Positions 23,074-33,761 of a stretch of DNA of 64,000 bases are shown one piece after another (within the stretch, counting starts at the first letter, position 1; each line of letters opens with the position of its first letter). Both the position numbers and the translations under genes were made by a program. Location of the stretch: contig NZ_LT607416.1 of assembly GCF_900095225.1 (NCBI RefSeq), positions 62,001 through 126,000 of the forward strand, given 5' to 3'. The notes under the pieces are model-generated. The model saw only the letters and a list, made by a program, of their open reading frames with translations, did not search any database and was not told where the DNA came from. The stretch comes from Pseudomonas sp. UMAB-08 (GTDB lineage Bacteria > Pseudomonadota > Gammaproteobacteria > Pseudomonadales > Pseudomonadaceae).

Positions 23074-24127
23074 AATCGACCGCTATATCGGCAAGAGTGT
23101 TTTAGTCGCGATCCTGGGTGTGCTCGGGGTCATTCTGGGGCTGGCCTCGCTGTTTGCCTTCATTGATGAGATGAACGAGATCAGTGACACCTACACGTTG
23201 GCCAATGCTGGCTCTTTCGTGTTGCTGACTGCGCCACGCCGTATCTACGAGATGTTGCCGATGGCTGCGCTGATTGGTTGCCTGGTCGGCCTTGGCGGCC
23301 TGGCGAGCAGCAGCGAGCTGACAATCATGCGCGCAGCCGGTGTGTCCATCGGGCGCATTGTCTGGGCCGTGATGAAGCCAATGCTGGTGCTGATGATCGC
23401 TGGCTTGTTGCTGGGTGAGTATGTCGCGCCGCCCGCTGAAAACCTGGCTCAGTCAAACCGTTCCCTGGCTCAGGGCGGCGGCGACTCGCAAAGTGGCCGG
23501 CACGGTGTGTGGCACCGTCAGGGTGAAGAGTTCATTCACATCAACACCGTGCAACCCAACGGTGTGCTGTACGGCGTGACCCGCTATCGTTTCGACAATG
23601 AACGCCACATGCAAATCGCAAGTTTTGCCAAGCGGGCGAAATTCGACACTGACCATTGGCAGCTGGAAGAGCTCATTACCACGGTTTTCCACGCCGACAG
23701 TACTGAAGTCGTCAATACCCCGTCCGAGCGTTGGGACGTGTCCCTCAGCCCGCAACTGCTCAGCACGCTGGTCTTGCCCCCGGATTCGCTGTCGATTACC
23801 GGCTTGTGGAGTTACGCGCATTACCTGGCTGAACAGGGTTTGAATAACGGCCGTTACTGGTTGGCGTTCTGGACCAAAGTCCTGCAGCCGCTGGTCACGG
23901 TGGCGTTGGTACTGATGGCGATCTCATTCATCTTCGGTCCATTGCGCTCGGTGACCTTGGGTCAACGGGTGTTCACCGGCGTGCTGGTCGGGTTCACCTT
24001 CCGCATTGCCCAAGACCTGCTGGGGCCGTCGAGTCTGGTGTTCGGATTCTCGCCACTGTTCGCTGTGCTGGTGCCCTCCGGGATCTGTGCCGTGGCCGGG
24101 GTCTGGTTGTTGCGCCGGGCGGGTTAG
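23066..24127 (+). CDS. lptG: LPS export ABC transporter permease LptG
   Basis: A 353-residue partner of LptF with the same architecture. It opens MVKIDRYIGKSVLVAILGVL from a GTG at 23066 with the strong ribosome site AGGAGGT inside the end of lptF. TAPRRIYEMLPMAALIGCLV near helix 2 is the LptG coupling region. The eight-base overlap suggests coupled, equimolar synthesis, as needed for the LptFG heterodimer. A strong terminator follows. Confidence 0.95.
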   Translation: MVKIDRYIGKSVLVAILGVLGVILGLASLFAFIDEMNEISDTYTLANAGSFVLLTAPRRIYEMLPMAALIGCLVGLGGLASSSELTIMRAAGVSIGRIVWAVMKPMLVLMIAGLLLGEYVAPPAENLAQSNRSLAQGGGDSQSGRHGVWHRQGEEFIHINTVQPNGVLYGVTRYRFDNERHMQIASFAKRAKFDTDHWQLEELITTVFHADSTEVVNTPSERWDVSLSPQLLSTLVLPPDSLSITGLWSYAHYLAEQGLNNGRYWLAFWTKVLQPLVTVALVLMAISFIFGPLRSVTLGQRVFTGVLVGFTFRIAQDLLGPSSLVFGFSPLFAVLVPSGICAVAGVWLLRRAG

Positions 24128-24140
24128 AAAAAAGACAGAT

Positions 24141-24169
24141 AAAAAAGCCGACGTCGAGTCGGCTTTTTT
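24141..24169. terminator. Bidirectional terminator after lptG
   Basis: AAAAAAGCCGAC and GTCGGCTTTTTT pair around GTCGA. It serves lptFG on plus and the RDD gene on minus. Confidence 0.9.
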
Positions 24170-24195
24170 ACGTGCGTTGAGTTTATCCAGAGCCA

Positions 24196-24684
24196 CTATT
24201 TCTTGCGCTTGGGCACCTGCACCAGTTGGCTGTTGGAGTACATGTCCTGCCAGTTGCGCTTCTGTTTGTCGAACAACATCCAGATAAAACCCAGCCCCAG
24301 GCACAGCCACGAGCCGATGGCGACCACGAAGCGCAGCAGTGCCTGCCACAGGCTGATGCCGGTGCCGTCGGCGTTCTGCACGCGAATGCCCCACACCTGC
24401 ATCCCGAGGGTCTGGCCTGAATGGGTCCAGAACTTGGCGAAGAAACCGAACAGCACAAACACCAGAATCGTTGAAAGCAGCGGGTCGCTGTCCAGCGCCC
24501 CGGACTCGGACATCGCGCGTAACTGGGCCTCACCGATAAAGGCCATCAGGATCAGCTTATAAACGAAGGTGGTGACCATCAGCAGCGCGATGCACAGCAG
24601 GGCGTCATAGAACATCGCCGCAAGGCGGCGGCCCAAGCCTGCAATGGGAAAGTCGCCTTGTGGGCGCAGCAGGTGTTTCGACAT
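24196..24684 (-). CDS. RDD-family membrane protein
   Basis: A 162-residue protein with an RDD domain: the Arg and Asp of the first helix are visible in GLGRRLAAMFYDALLCIALL, and TLGMQVWGIRVQNADGTGIS follows the second helix. Three to four hydrophobic helices are visible, ending in a basic tail (KRKK). The function of RDD proteins varies and some take part in ion transport; here it is unknown. It lies convergent to lptG, the normal order in pseudomonads. Confidence 0.85.
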   Translation of the reverse strand: MSKHLLRPQGDFPIAGLGRRLAAMFYDALLCIALLMVTTFVYKLILMAFIGEAQLRAMSESGALDSDPLLSTILVFVLFGFFAKFWTHSGQTLGMQVWGIRVQNADGTGISLWQALLRFVVAIGSWLCLGLGFIWMLFDKQKRNWQDMYSNSQLVQVPKRKK

Positions 24685-24734
24685 GGCGGGCTCTCGTTTG
24701 CAAAAAAGAACCCATTTTACGGAATCCCAGCCAT

Positions 24735-24770
24735 AAAAAAGCCCCTGATGTCAGCATCAGAGGCTTTTTT
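24735..24770. terminator. Bidirectional terminator between csp and the RDD gene
   Basis: AAAAAAGCCCCTGATG pairs with CATCAGAGGCTTTTTT around TCAG. On minus it ends the cold-shock transcript 12 bases past its stop. Confidence 0.85.
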
Positions 24771-24782
24771 ACTGATCGCTAT

Positions 24783-24995
24783 TTAGGCTTCGGGTTGAAC
24801 TTCATCAGCCTGCAAGCCTTTTTGGCCTTGCACTGCGATGAAGGTTACCTTCTGGCCTTCTTTCAGGCTCTTGAAGCCGCTGCCCTGAATAGCGCGGAAA
24901 TGGACGAACAGATCCGGACCGCTCTCTGGCGTGATAAAACCAAAACCCTTTTCGTCGTTAAACCACTTGACGGTACCGCTCTGACGATTCGACAT
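24783..24995 (-). CDS. Cold-shock domain protein (CspA family)
   Basis: A 70-residue single-domain cold-shock protein: [20 protein letters not shown] carries RNP1 (KGFGFI) and LFVHF is RNP2. It binds single-stranded RNA and DNA and acts as an RNA chaperone. The frame is open far upstream, but 24995 is the family start and follows CAGGGAATAAG. The long untranslated-looking stretch upstream is usual for csp genes, whose leaders often regulate expression. Whether it is cold-induced cannot be told from sequence. Confidence 0.93.
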   Translation of the reverse strand: MSNRQSGTVKWFNDEKGFGFITPESGPDLFVHFRAIQGSGFKSLKEGQKVTFIAVQGQKGLQADEVQPEA

Positions 24996-25401
24996 TTTCT
25001 TATTCCCTGGACCTTGAATTGATGACAGCCTCTTTCGCCTGAAAGAGTACTGGACTGGCTGCAGGTAGTAAGAAACGTCGAGCGGGATGTAGCAATACTT
25101 AGAGCTACTGCCCAGGTCACGGTTCAAGCGACCCATGCAAACACAGTTAAGAAACTCTACGCCAACCATGGCAGAAAAAACAAGCCCTGCTCAGGCGTGG
25201 GTTTCAGGCACTCTCCGGGCTTTTTGAGTGTTTTGCTCATCAGGCGAAATTGATAATTTTTTACCCGCGTGCCTGGTTATATGCAAAGTGCGCCGTGGAC
25301 TAACAGCGCACTTTACTGCGGTATACATTGCGATTACATGACAGCCAGTTGCCCTGTTTTTGGGCCTCCAGCTTACTGGCGGCAGCCGTTAACCCCGCCG
25401 G
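24996..25401. other. 406-base region between csp and gcvT
   Basis: The part next to csp presumably holds its promoter and 5' leader. The part next to gcvT contains a hairpin at 25175-25226. I see no further gene with a ribosome site. Confidence 0.4.
25175..25226 (-). terminator. Probable terminator of the gcv operon
   Basis: Read on minus, AAGCCC pairs with GGGCTT around a long structured loop and is followed by GTTTTTT. It lies about 175 bases after the gcvT stop. Confidence 0.5.
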
Positions 25402-26526
25402 TTAACCTCGGAAGTAACGCTGCGCTACGAACGGCATTTTGCTGACCCGCATCAGCACTTTCTTACCCCGTACGATGGCCCAGACTTCACTGTCCAGCGC
25501 GGTGTAAGCGCTGTCGAGGTAAGCCATGACCAGCGGTCCGCCCAAGGTCGGACCGAATCCGCCGCTGCTGACCGTGCCGACGGTTTTGTCGTTGGCATCG
25601 ACGATTTCTGCGCCTTCACGGACCGGTGTACGTTCCTGCGGCAACAAGCCGACACGTTTGCGGCTCACACCGGCTTGCTGCTGAGCAAAGATCTGTTCCG
25701 CGCCAGGGAAGCCACCGGCACGTGCGCCGTCGGCACGTCGAACCTTGGAGATCGCCCATAACAGGCTGGCCTCAACCGGTGTGGTCTCGGTGTTCATGTC
25801 GTGGCCATACAGGCACAGGCCCGCTTCCAGACGCAGAGAGTCGCGGGCACCGAGACCGATGGGGGCGACCTCTGGTTCTGCCAACAAACGACGGGCCAAT
25901 GCGTCGGCTTGATCGGCCGGGACCGAGATCTCAAAACCGTCTTCACCGGTGTAGCCGGAGCGGCTGACATAGCAGTCGGCGCCGAGCAACGTCACTTTGG
26001 CAAACTGCATGAACGTCATGTTCGCCACTTCCGGAGCCAGACGTGCAAGGACGGTCACCGCTTCCGGACCTTGCAGGGCCAGCAGGGCGCGCTCTTCGAA
26101 CAGAGGCTGGATGTCGCACTGGCCGGCCAGGTGTTGTTGCAAGTGTGCAAGGTCCTGGTTCTTACAGGCTGCGTTGACCACCAGAATCAACTCGTCGTTG
26201 CCGATGTTGGCGACCATCAGGTCATCGAGAATGCCACCGCTTTCATTGGTGAACATCGCGTAACGCTGCATGCCCACGGGCAGGTCGATGATGTCGACCG
26301 GTACCAGGGTTTCCAGGGCTTTGGCGGCGTTGGCACCGGTCAGGCGAATCTGGCCCATGTGCGACACATCGAACAAACCGGCATGCGCGCGGGTGTGCAG
26401 GTGTTCCTTAAGCACGCCAGCGGGGTATTGCACGGGCATGTCGTAGCCGGCAAACGGCACCATCCGGGCCCCCAGTTCGCGGTGTAAAGCGTGCAGTGGG
26501 GTAGTTAACAGCTGTTCGGTGGACAT
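25402..26526 (-). CDS. gcvT: Glycine cleavage system T protein (aminomethyltransferase)
   Basis: A 374-residue T-protein. HARAGLFDVSHMGQIRLTG, SRSGYTGEDGFEISVP and LRLEAGLCLYGHDMN are all family hallmarks. It transfers the aminomethyl group from lipoyl-H-protein to tetrahydrofolate and releases ammonia. It is the last gene of the gcvH-gcvP-sdaA-gcvT cluster, 73 bases after sdaA. The start at 26526 is preceded by AAGGAG. Confidence 0.96.
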   Translation of the reverse strand: MSTEQLLTTPLHALHRELGARMVPFAGYDMPVQYPAGVLKEHLHTRAHAGLFDVSHMGQIRLTGANAAKALETLVPVDIIDLPVGMQRYAMFTNESGGILDDLMVANIGNDELILVVNAACKNQDLAHLQQHLAGQCDIQPLFEERALLALQGPEAVTVLARLAPEVANMTFMQFAKVTLLGADCYVSRSGYTGEDGFEISVPADQADALARRLLAEPEVAPIGLGARDSLRLEAGLCLYGHDMNTETTPVEASLLWAISKVRRADGARAGGFPGAEQIFAQQQAGVSRKRVGLLPQERTPVREGAEIVDANDKTVGTVSSGGFGPTLGGPLVMAYLDSAYTALDSEVWAIVRGKKVLMRVSKMPFVAQRYFRG

Positions 26527-26599
26527 TCATGGCTCCTTGGAGTTTTTCCGGCTTTCGCTTTGTAGGGAGGGCGAAAGCAGTCGATTTCATGAGGCTGTT

Positions 26600-27976
<1,377 letters not shown>

Positions 27977-28022
27977 GATTGCACTCCGGTTTTTTATTAT
28001 AGACATGGAGGTCGCGTTTATT

Positions 28023-28103
28023 TGTGGGAGCGAGCGTGCTCGCGATCAGATTGGCGTGGTGTCTCCGATACGCCGTAATCGCGGGCAAGCCCGCTCCTAC
28101 AGG
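28023..28103. repeat. REPIN: two inverted REP palindromes between gcvP and sdaA
   Basis: TGTGGGAGCGAGCGTGCTCG, then CGAT (28023-28046), and inversely ATCGCGGGCAAGCCCGCTCC, then TACAGG (28078-28103), are two REP palindromes in opposite orientation separated by about 31 bases. They lie inside the operon. Confidence 0.75.
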
Positions 28104-28155
28104 GTCATGCGTCGTAGCAAGGGTGGGGCTACTTTGCACAGTAGCCCCCTCTCGA

Positions 28156-31020
28156 TCAGGCGTCTTGATAGCTCTCGATGGACGGGCATGCGCAGACCAG
28201 ATTACGGTCGCCAAACACGTTATCGACGCGACCCACTGGCGGCCAGTATTTGTTCTCGATCAACGAGGCTACCGGGTACACCGCTTGTTCGCGGCTGTAC
28301 GGATGGGTCCATTCGCCGACGATTTCAGCGGCGGTGTGCGGCGCGTTTTTCAACGGGTTGTCATCCTTGTCCAGCGCCCCGCTTTCCACTGCGCGGATTT
28401 CTTCGCGGATGCGGATCATGGCTTCGCAGAAGCGGTCCAGTTCTTCCCTGGATTCGCTTTCGGTCGGCTCAATCATCAGGGTGCCTGCGACCGGGAACGA
28501 CATGGTCGGTGCGTGGAAACCAAAATCGATCAACCGCTTGGCCACGTCATCGACGCTGATACCGCTGCTGTCTTTGAGCGGACGCAGGTCGAGGATGCAT
28601 TCGTGGGCGACAAGACCGTTGCTGCCGGTGTACAGCACGGGGTAGTGCTCTTCCAGGCGACGGGAAATGTAGTTGGCATTGAGGATCGCCAGTTGCGACG
28701 CGCGCTTGAGGCCTTCGCCACCCATCATGCGGATGTACATCCAGGTGATCGGCAGAATGCTCGCGCTGCCAAACGGCGCTGCGCTGACAGCACCTGTTTT
28801 GCGTTCCATCGTCCCGTGACCCGGCAAGAACGGGGTCAGGTGCGATTTGACGCCGATAGGACCAACGCCCGGGCCGCCACCACCGTGGGGAATGCAGAAG
28901 GTTTTGTGCAGGTTCAGGTGCGAAACGTCGCCGCCGAACTTGCCCGGCGCGCAGAGGCCGACCATGGCGTTCATGTTGGCACCATCAATGTACACCTGGC
29001 CGCCGTTGTCATGGACGATCCCGCAGATTTCGCGGATGCCTTCTTCGAACACGCCGTGCGTCGACGGGTAGGTAATCATCAGTGCGGCGAGGTGTTCGCG
29101 GTGCTCGATGGCTTTGGCGCGCAGGTCTTCGATGTCGACGTTGCCGCGTGCATCGCAGGCAGTCACGATCACGCGCATACCGGCCATGTTTGCTGTGGCA
29201 GGGTTGGTGCCGTGGGCCGACGAGGGGATCAGGCAGATGTCGCGACGATCATCGCCACGGCTCTGGTGGTAAGCACGGATCGCCAGCAGGCCAGCGTATT
29301 CGCCCTGAGAACCAGCGTTAGGTTGCAGCGAGATGGCGTCGTAACCGGTCGCGGCGCAGAGCATCGCTTCCAGTTCGTCGGTCAGTTGCTGGTAGCCCAG
29401 GCTTTGCTCGGCGGGTGCAAAGGGGTGCAGGTTGCCAAACTCGGCCCAGGTGATCGGGATCATTTCGCTGGCGGCATTGAGCTTCATGGTGCAGGAGCCC
29501 AGCGGAATCATGGTGCGGTCCAGCGCCAGGTCCTTGTCGGCCAAACGACGCAGATAACGCATCAGCTCGGTTTCGGAGTGGTAACGGTTAAACACTGGAT
29601 GGCTGAGGATCGCTGACTGGCGCAGCAACGCAGCAGGCAGGCGTGATTCGACGCTGCTGGCCAACGCATTGAAGTCCGGCAGGCTTTGCCCGTTAGTGGC
29701 GAACAGCTGCCACAGGGTTTCGACGTCGGCCTGTTGGATGGTTTCGTCGAACGACAGGCCAAGGCGCTGAGCATCGATTTCACGCAGGTTGACCTGTTGG
29801 GCGCGGGCCTTGACGTGCAACGCAGCCGTATCGGCACCGGTGTTCAGGGTCAGGCTGTCAAAAAAGAATGCCTGATCGACGTTCAAGCCCAACTGCTTCA
29901 AGCCTTCGGCGAAAATCGCAGTCAGTTGGTGCGTGCGTTTGGCGATTTGCGTCAGGCCGCGTGGCCCGTGATAGACCGCATACATGCTGGCAATGTTGGC
30001 CAACAGAACCTGCGCGGTGCAGATGTTGCTGGTGGCCTTTTCGCGACGGATATGTTGCTCGCGGGTCTGCATCGCCAAGCGGTAGGCGGGCTTGCCATGA
30101 CGGTCGATGGAAACACCGACCAGACGGCCTGGCATATCGCGTTTGAACGCATCGCGTGTCGAGAAGTAGGCCGCGTGTGGCCCGCCAAAGCCCAATGGCA
30201 CACCAAAGCGTTGCGCACTGCCGATCGCCACGTCTGCGCCAAACTCACCCGGAGGGGTCAGCAAGGTCAGGGCCAGCAGGTCGGCAGCCACGGCGACCAA
30301 TGCATGAGCGGCGTGGAAACGTTCGACCAGTTCGCGGTAATCGAACAGGTCACCGTTGCTCGCCGGGTATTGCAGCAGGGCACCGAAATACTCGCTGACA
30401 TCGCTCAGCTGGTTTTCATCCGCAACGACGACCGTGATGCCCAGTGGCTCGGCACGGGTGCGCAGTACATCGAGGGTCTGCGGGTGGCAATGGCTGGAGG
30501 CGAAGAACAGGTGGCTGCTTTTGTTCTTGCTCAAGCGTTTGCAGAACGTCATGGCCTCGGCGGCGGCAGTGGCTTCATCGAGCAACGAGGCGTTGGCGAT
30601 GGGCAGGCCGGTAAGGTCGCTGATCAAGGTCTGGAAATTCAGCAGCGATTCCAGTCGACCTTGGGAAATCTCTGGCTGATAAGGAGTGTAAGCGGTGTAC
30701 CAGGCCGGGTTTTCCAGCAGGTTGCGCAGAATCGGTGCCGGGGTGTGGCAGTTGTAATAGCCCTGGCCGATGTAGGTTTTGAACAGTTGGTTTTTGCTGG
30801 CGATGGCTTTGATCGACGCCAGGGCATCGGCTTCGCTTTGCCCGGCAGACAGGTCCAGAACACTGGTGTCCTTGATGCTGTCCGGGATGACGCTGGCGCT
30901 CAGTGCTTCCAGGGAGTCGAAACCCAGGGTCGCGAGCATGGCTTTTTCATCAGCCTGGCGCGGGCCGATGTGGCGCGCAATAAACTCGTTGGCGGTGCTC
31001 AATTCGATACGGTCAGTCAT
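28156..31020 (-). CDS. gcvP: Glycine dehydrogenase (decarboxylating), P protein
   Basis: A 954-residue P-protein fusing both halves found as GcvPA/GcvPB elsewhere. The PLP lysine is in [20 protein letters not shown]. It decarboxylates glycine and passes the aminomethyl group to the H-protein lipoyl arm. The N-terminus [20 protein letters not shown] is canonical. It starts nine bases after gcvH. A REPIN follows, then sdaA; no glyA lies between, unlike the P. aeruginosa gcs2 operon. Confidence 0.97.
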   Translation of the reverse strand: MTDRIELSTANEFIARHIGPRQADEKAMLATLGFDSLEALSASVIPDSIKDTSVLDLSAGQSEADALASIKAIASKNQLFKTYIGQGYYNCHTPAPILRNLLENPAWYTAYTPYQPEISQGRLESLLNFQTLISDLTGLPIANASLLDEATAAAEAMTFCKRLSKNKSSHLFFASSHCHPQTLDVLRTRAEPLGITVVVADENQLSDVSEYFGALLQYPASNGDLFDYRELVERFHAAHALVAVAADLLALTLLTPPGEFGADVAIGSAQRFGVPLGFGGPHAAYFSTRDAFKRDMPGRLVGVSIDRHGKPAYRLAMQTREQHIRREKATSNICTAQVLLANIASMYAVYHGPRGLTQIAKRTHQLTAIFAEGLKQLGLNVDQAFFFDSLTLNTGADTAALHVKARAQQVNLREIDAQRLGLSFDETIQQADVETLWQLFATNGQSLPDFNALASSVESRLPAALLRQSAILSHPVFNRYHSETELMRYLRRLADKDLALDRTMIPLGSCTMKLNAASEMIPITWAEFGNLHPFAPAEQSLGYQQLTDELEAMLCAATGYDAISLQPNAGSQGEYAGLLAIRAYHQSRGDDRRDICLIPSSAHGTNPATANMAGMRVIVTACDARGNVDIEDLRAKAIEHREHLAALMITYPSTHGVFEEGIREICGIVHDNGGQVYIDGANMNAMVGLCAPGKFGGDVSHLNLHKTFCIPHGGGGPGVGPIGVKSHLTPFLPGHGTMERKTGAVSAAPFGSASILPITWMYIRMMGGEGLKRASQLAILNANYISRRLEEHYPVLYTGSNGLVAHECILDLRPLKDSSGISVDDVAKRLIDFGFHAPTMSFPVAGTLMIEPTESESREELDRFCEAMIRIREEIRAVESGALDKDDNPLKNAPHTAAEIVGEWTHPYSREQAVYPVASLIENKYWPPVGRVDNVFGDRNLVCACPSIESYQDA

Positions 31021-31029
31021 GTCGGCTCC

Positions 31030-31413
31030 TCAGGCTTCAGCGCTGGCTTGGATCAGGCGGTCGTAAGCGTCTTGATCAAGCAAGCTGTCGATGGCGCTGG
31101 CGTCTTCAGGGATGAAGCGGAAGAACCAGCCGGCGCCCAGTGCGTCTTCGTTGACCAGTTCAGGCGTCGCTTCGAGTGCTGCGTTGACTTCGACCACTTC
31201 GCCAGTGAGCGGCATGTTGATGCTGCTGGCAGCCTTCACAGACTCAACCACCGAGGCTTCAGCGTGTTGCGTGTAAGTCTGCAATTCAGGAAGTTGCACG
31301 TACACCACATCACCCAGCGACTCTTGCGCGTAGGGCGTAATGCCGACGGTGACGCTGCCATCCGCTTCGGTACGCAGCCATTCGTGGTCGACGGTGAATC
31401 GCAACTCGCTCAT
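31030..31413 (-). CDS. gcvH: Glycine cleavage system H protein
   Basis: A 127-residue lipoyl carrier protein. The lipoylated lysine is Lys60 in ASVVESVKAASSINMP, and the N-terminus MSELRFTVDHEWLRTEADGS is canonical. It shuttles the aminomethyl group and reducing equivalents between P, T and L proteins. It is the first gene of the operon, about 50 bases below the sigma-54 start site. The ribosome site GAGGAG precedes the ATG. Confidence 0.96.
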   Translation of the reverse strand: MSELRFTVDHEWLRTEADGSVTVGITPYAQESLGDVVYVQLPELQTYTQHAEASVVESVKAASSINMPLTGEVVEVNAALEATPELVNEDALGAGWFFRFIPEDASAIDSLLDQDAYDRLIQASAEA

Positions 31414-31472
31414 AAAAACTCCTCAAGGGGCAAAAGCTCACGGCGTGCATGAGCATCATGAGGAAAGACCAT

Positions 31473-31488
31473 AGCAAGTTTGCGGCCA
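31473..31488 (-). promoter_or_regulatory. Sigma-54 promoter of gcvH-gcvP-sdaA-gcvT
   Basis: Read on minus, TGGCCGCAAACTTGCT fits the -24/-12 pattern TGGC-N7-TTGCW exactly in spacing. Transcription would start near 31462, about 49 bases before the gcvH ATG. Upstream GcsR-type sites support it. Confidence 0.75.
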
Positions 31489-31552
31489 ATATTATTTAGT
31501 CGTTATAAATCAATAAGTTAAATGAATGTTGTACGTGTGAGGGATGAGTAAC

Positions 31553-31570
31553 TGTAGCGAAATCGCTACA
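31553..31570. promoter_or_regulatory. GcsR-type operator 1 (promoter-proximal)
   Basis: TGTAGCGAAATCGCTACA is a perfect 7-4-7 palindrome matching the GcsR consensus reported for P. aeruginosa, TGTAACG-N4-CGTTCCG. It lies about 65 bases upstream of the -24 element. Confidence 0.75.
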
Positions 31571-31583
31571 GTTGTGGCGCGAT

Positions 31584-31610
31584 AAAAAAGGCTTACAGGA
31601 TCAAAGCCTT
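31584..31610 (-). terminator. Terminator of gcsR, embedded among GcsR sites
   Basis: On minus, AAGGCTT pairs with AAGCCTT around TGATCCTGT and is followed by TTTTA. It follows the gcsR stop by about 95 bases and lies between operator 1 and operators 2 and 3 of the gcv promoter. Confidence 0.8.
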
Positions 31611-31633
31611 GCACACGGGGGATGTCCGGAAGC

Positions 31634-31651
31634 TGTAGCGAAATCGTTCCG
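31634..31651. promoter_or_regulatory. GcsR-type operator 2
   Basis: TGTAGCGAAATCGTTCCG differs from the published TGTAACG-N4-CGTTCCG pattern at one fixed position. Confidence 0.75.
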
Positions 31652-31652
31652 C

Positions 31653-31670
31653 TGTAGTGGTTTCAGTACA
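31653..31670. promoter_or_regulatory. GcsR-type operator 3
   Basis: TGTAGTGGTTTCAGTACA keeps the 7-4-7 layout with imperfect arms and starts 19 bases from operator 2, nearly two helical turns, so dimers could stack on one face. Confidence 0.6.
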
Positions 31671-31706
31671 GATTTTGCAGATGGTTAACAAAATCGGTTC
31701 GAGACC

Positions 31707-33215
31707 TCAGCCTTTCCCCGGAATTCCGTACTTGCGCAACCGATGGGCGATGGCGGTGTGGGAGGTTTGCAGGCGGGCGGCGAGTTGGCGGGTGGAGGGG
31801 TAGCTGATGTAGAGCTTTTCCAGCAAGGTTTTCTCGAAGTCCTCGACCGCCTGTTCGAGGCTGTCGACTTCGCCGTCGTTTTGTCGGGCGACGGACGTGC
31901 CGGCAATGTCCAGATCGCCGATGTCTACCAGCGTGCTTTCGCAAATAGCCGCCGCGCGGAAGATTACGTTCTGCAACTGGCGCACGTTACCCGGCCAGCG
32001 ATTACCCAACAGCGCAGGGTAAGTGCCCGGCGTCAGGCGGCAAATCGGTCGTTGAATCTGCGCGCAGGCCTGCTCCATGAAATAGCGCGCCAGCAGCAGG
32101 ATATCCTGCCCGCGATCACGCAGCGGCGGCACTTCCAGGTTGAGTACGTTCAGGCGATAGAACAGGTCTTCGCGGAAGGTGCCTTCGCTGACCATTTTCT
32201 CCAGGTCGCGATGGGTCGCGCTGAGAATCCGCACGTTGACCTTCACTTCGCGATCTCCACCGACGCGGCGGAAACTGCCGTCATTCAGGAACCGCAGCAG
32301 CTTGGCCTGCAGGTACGGGGACATTTCGCCGATTTCGTCGAGAAATACCGTGCCGTGGTTGGCCAGTTCCATCAGCCCTGGCTTGCCGCCACGTTGTGCC
32401 CCCGTGAAGGCGCCGGGGGCGTAACCGAAGAGTTCGCTTTCGGCGAGGTTTTCCGGCAGTGCCGCGCAGTTGAGCGCAAGGAAAGGGGCGCTATTGCGGG
32501 TACTGATGGCATGGCAGGCACGCGCGACCAACTCCTTGCCGGTTCCTGTTTCACCTTGAATCAGCAGTGGCGCATCGAGGGCTGCCACGCGCAGGGCACG
32601 GGCCTTGAGGGTACGAATCGGTGGTGACTCGCCCAACAAGGCATCGAAACCTTCGGCATGGTCATGGTGCAGCGCGGCCAGGCGTTCGCCGATCCGGCTC
32701 GGTTGGTACAGCGTCAACAGCGCGCCTGCGTCGGTGATCGGGGTGGCGTCGAGCAGCAACACTTCACCGTTGAGCGTGACTTCGCGCAATGGCAGGCGAA
32801 AGCCGTTTTCCAGTAATGCGGTTTGCAGGCCGGGGTCGGCGAACAGCTCGGCCACGGATTCGCCGGCAGGTTCACGTCCACACAGGGCAATCAGTGCCGG
32901 GTTGGCCAGCAGCACATGGCCGGCGCTGTCCAGGGCCAGCACCGGGTCGGTCATGGCGGCGAGCAGGGCATCGAGTTGCAAGTGGCGACGCTGACCGGGA
33001 AGGATGTCCACCACTGTGATCGCTTCGACACCGCGCACCCGGAACAACGCATCCTTCAACTCTTCGAGCACTTGCGGGCTGAGGGTCGGGGCATCGATGT
33101 AAACGTTCGGCGGCACCATCTCCACGGCGTCCAGATTCAGATTTCGTCCACCCAGAATGGCCAGCACTTCCTGGGTGATACCAACGCGGTCGATAAAACA
33201 GACGTGAATACGCAT
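31707..33215 (-). CDS. gcsR: Sigma-54-dependent activator GcsR (TyrR-like)
   Basis: A 502-residue enhancer-binding protein. Residues 1-70 form an ACT domain (MRIHVCFIDRVGITQEVLAI), then a PAS-like segment (about 75-175), then the AAA+ domain with Walker A GETGTGKE (about 221-228), the sigma-54-contacting GAFTGA loop (268-273) and Walker B TVFLDE. A C-terminal TyrR/Fis-type helix-turn-helix (STRQLAARLQTSHTAIAHRL) ends the protein. It activates the glycine cleavage genes, probably in response to glycine. The ATG at 33215 is preferred to a TTG two codons earlier. It lies upstream of gcvH on the same strand with its own terminator. Confidence 0.93.
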   Translation of the reverse strand: MRIHVCFIDRVGITQEVLAILGGRNLNLDAVEMVPPNVYIDAPTLSPQVLEELKDALFRVRGVEAITVVDILPGQRRHLQLDALLAAMTDPVLALDSAGHVLLANPALIALCGREPAGESVAELFADPGLQTALLENGFRLPLREVTLNGEVLLLDATPITDAGALLTLYQPSRIGERLAALHHDHAEGFDALLGESPPIRTLKARALRVAALDAPLLIQGETGTGKELVARACHAISTRNSAPFLALNCAALPENLAESELFGYAPGAFTGAQRGGKPGLMELANHGTVFLDEIGEMSPYLQAKLLRFLNDGSFRRVGGDREVKVNVRILSATHRDLEKMVSEGTFREDLFYRLNVLNLEVPPLRDRGQDILLLARYFMEQACAQIQRPICRLTPGTYPALLGNRWPGNVRQLQNVIFRAAAICESTLVDIGDLDIAGTSVARQNDGEVDSLEQAVEDFEKTLLEKLYISYPSTRQLAARLQTSHTAIAHRLRKYGIPGKG

Positions 33216-33341
33216 GGGCAACTAAAGGTTCTGGACCGCGGGGGCAGCAATTATGCCAGCAAATGGGTCAACGGCGTGTCAGGTCGTCCGCGTCAGTGGT
33301 ATTGCCGGGCTAGTTTGCGGGAGGCGTGCCTGGCCATGGGC

Positions 33342-33695
33342 TCATTCCAGATGTTCTGGCTTCACCGGATCACCAGGCTTGGCGTCGAGCAGTTGCCGGA
33401 TGTGTTCGAACATGGCGTCGTATTGTCCATGCATCGAGCGCAGGTCCGCAGCTTTGGGCATGCCGTGTTTGACCGCGATGTGAAAGGCTTCGCTGGCAAA
33501 GTTGTAGGCCATGTCCTTGGGCAGTTCGAATTCGTCCTTGAACGCAGCGCCATTGATCACACCGTCCATGAAAAAGTGCATGGCCATGCCTTGCGTGGGG
33601 GCCTGTCGCACTTCATATCGGATGTGGATGTCGTAGCTGAAATCGGTGGGTTGCAGTGCAACGCGAGTGATGTGCAGATGACCGGGTTCGAACAT
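33342..33695 (-). CDS. DUF5064-family protein
   Basis: A 117-residue protein of the pseudomonad DUF5064 family: MFEPGHLHITRVALQPTDFS at the start, GMAMHFFMDGVINGAAFKDE in the middle. It looks like a soluble alpha+beta protein without signal or helix anchor. GAAGGAG lies eight bases before the ATG at 33695 and only two bases before an upstream ATG, so 33695 is preferred. Function unknown. It lies between gcsR and arcC on the same strand, with separate spacing. Confidence 0.8.
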   Translation of the reverse strand: MFEPGHLHITRVALQPTDFSYDIHIRYEVRQAPTQGMAMHFFMDGVINGAAFKDEFELPKDMAYNFASEAFHIAVKHGMPKAADLRSMHGQYDAMFEHIRQLLDAKPGDPVKPEHLE

Positions 33696-33761
33696 GTGCA
33701 TTGCTCCTTCGCTGGACGAAACGATAAGTGTCGGGATAGACCTCGCGGCCTATCCCGAGGT

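Noticed and set aside
28024..29616. Long open frame antisense to gcvP
   Set aside because: Composition reflects the reverse strand of gcvP; no recognisable motifs, and valid gcvP covers the region.
31414..31706. Glycine riboswitch upstream of gcvH
   Set aside because: No riboswitch-like tandem structure; the region is filled by a sigma-54 promoter, GcsR-type sites and a terminator.
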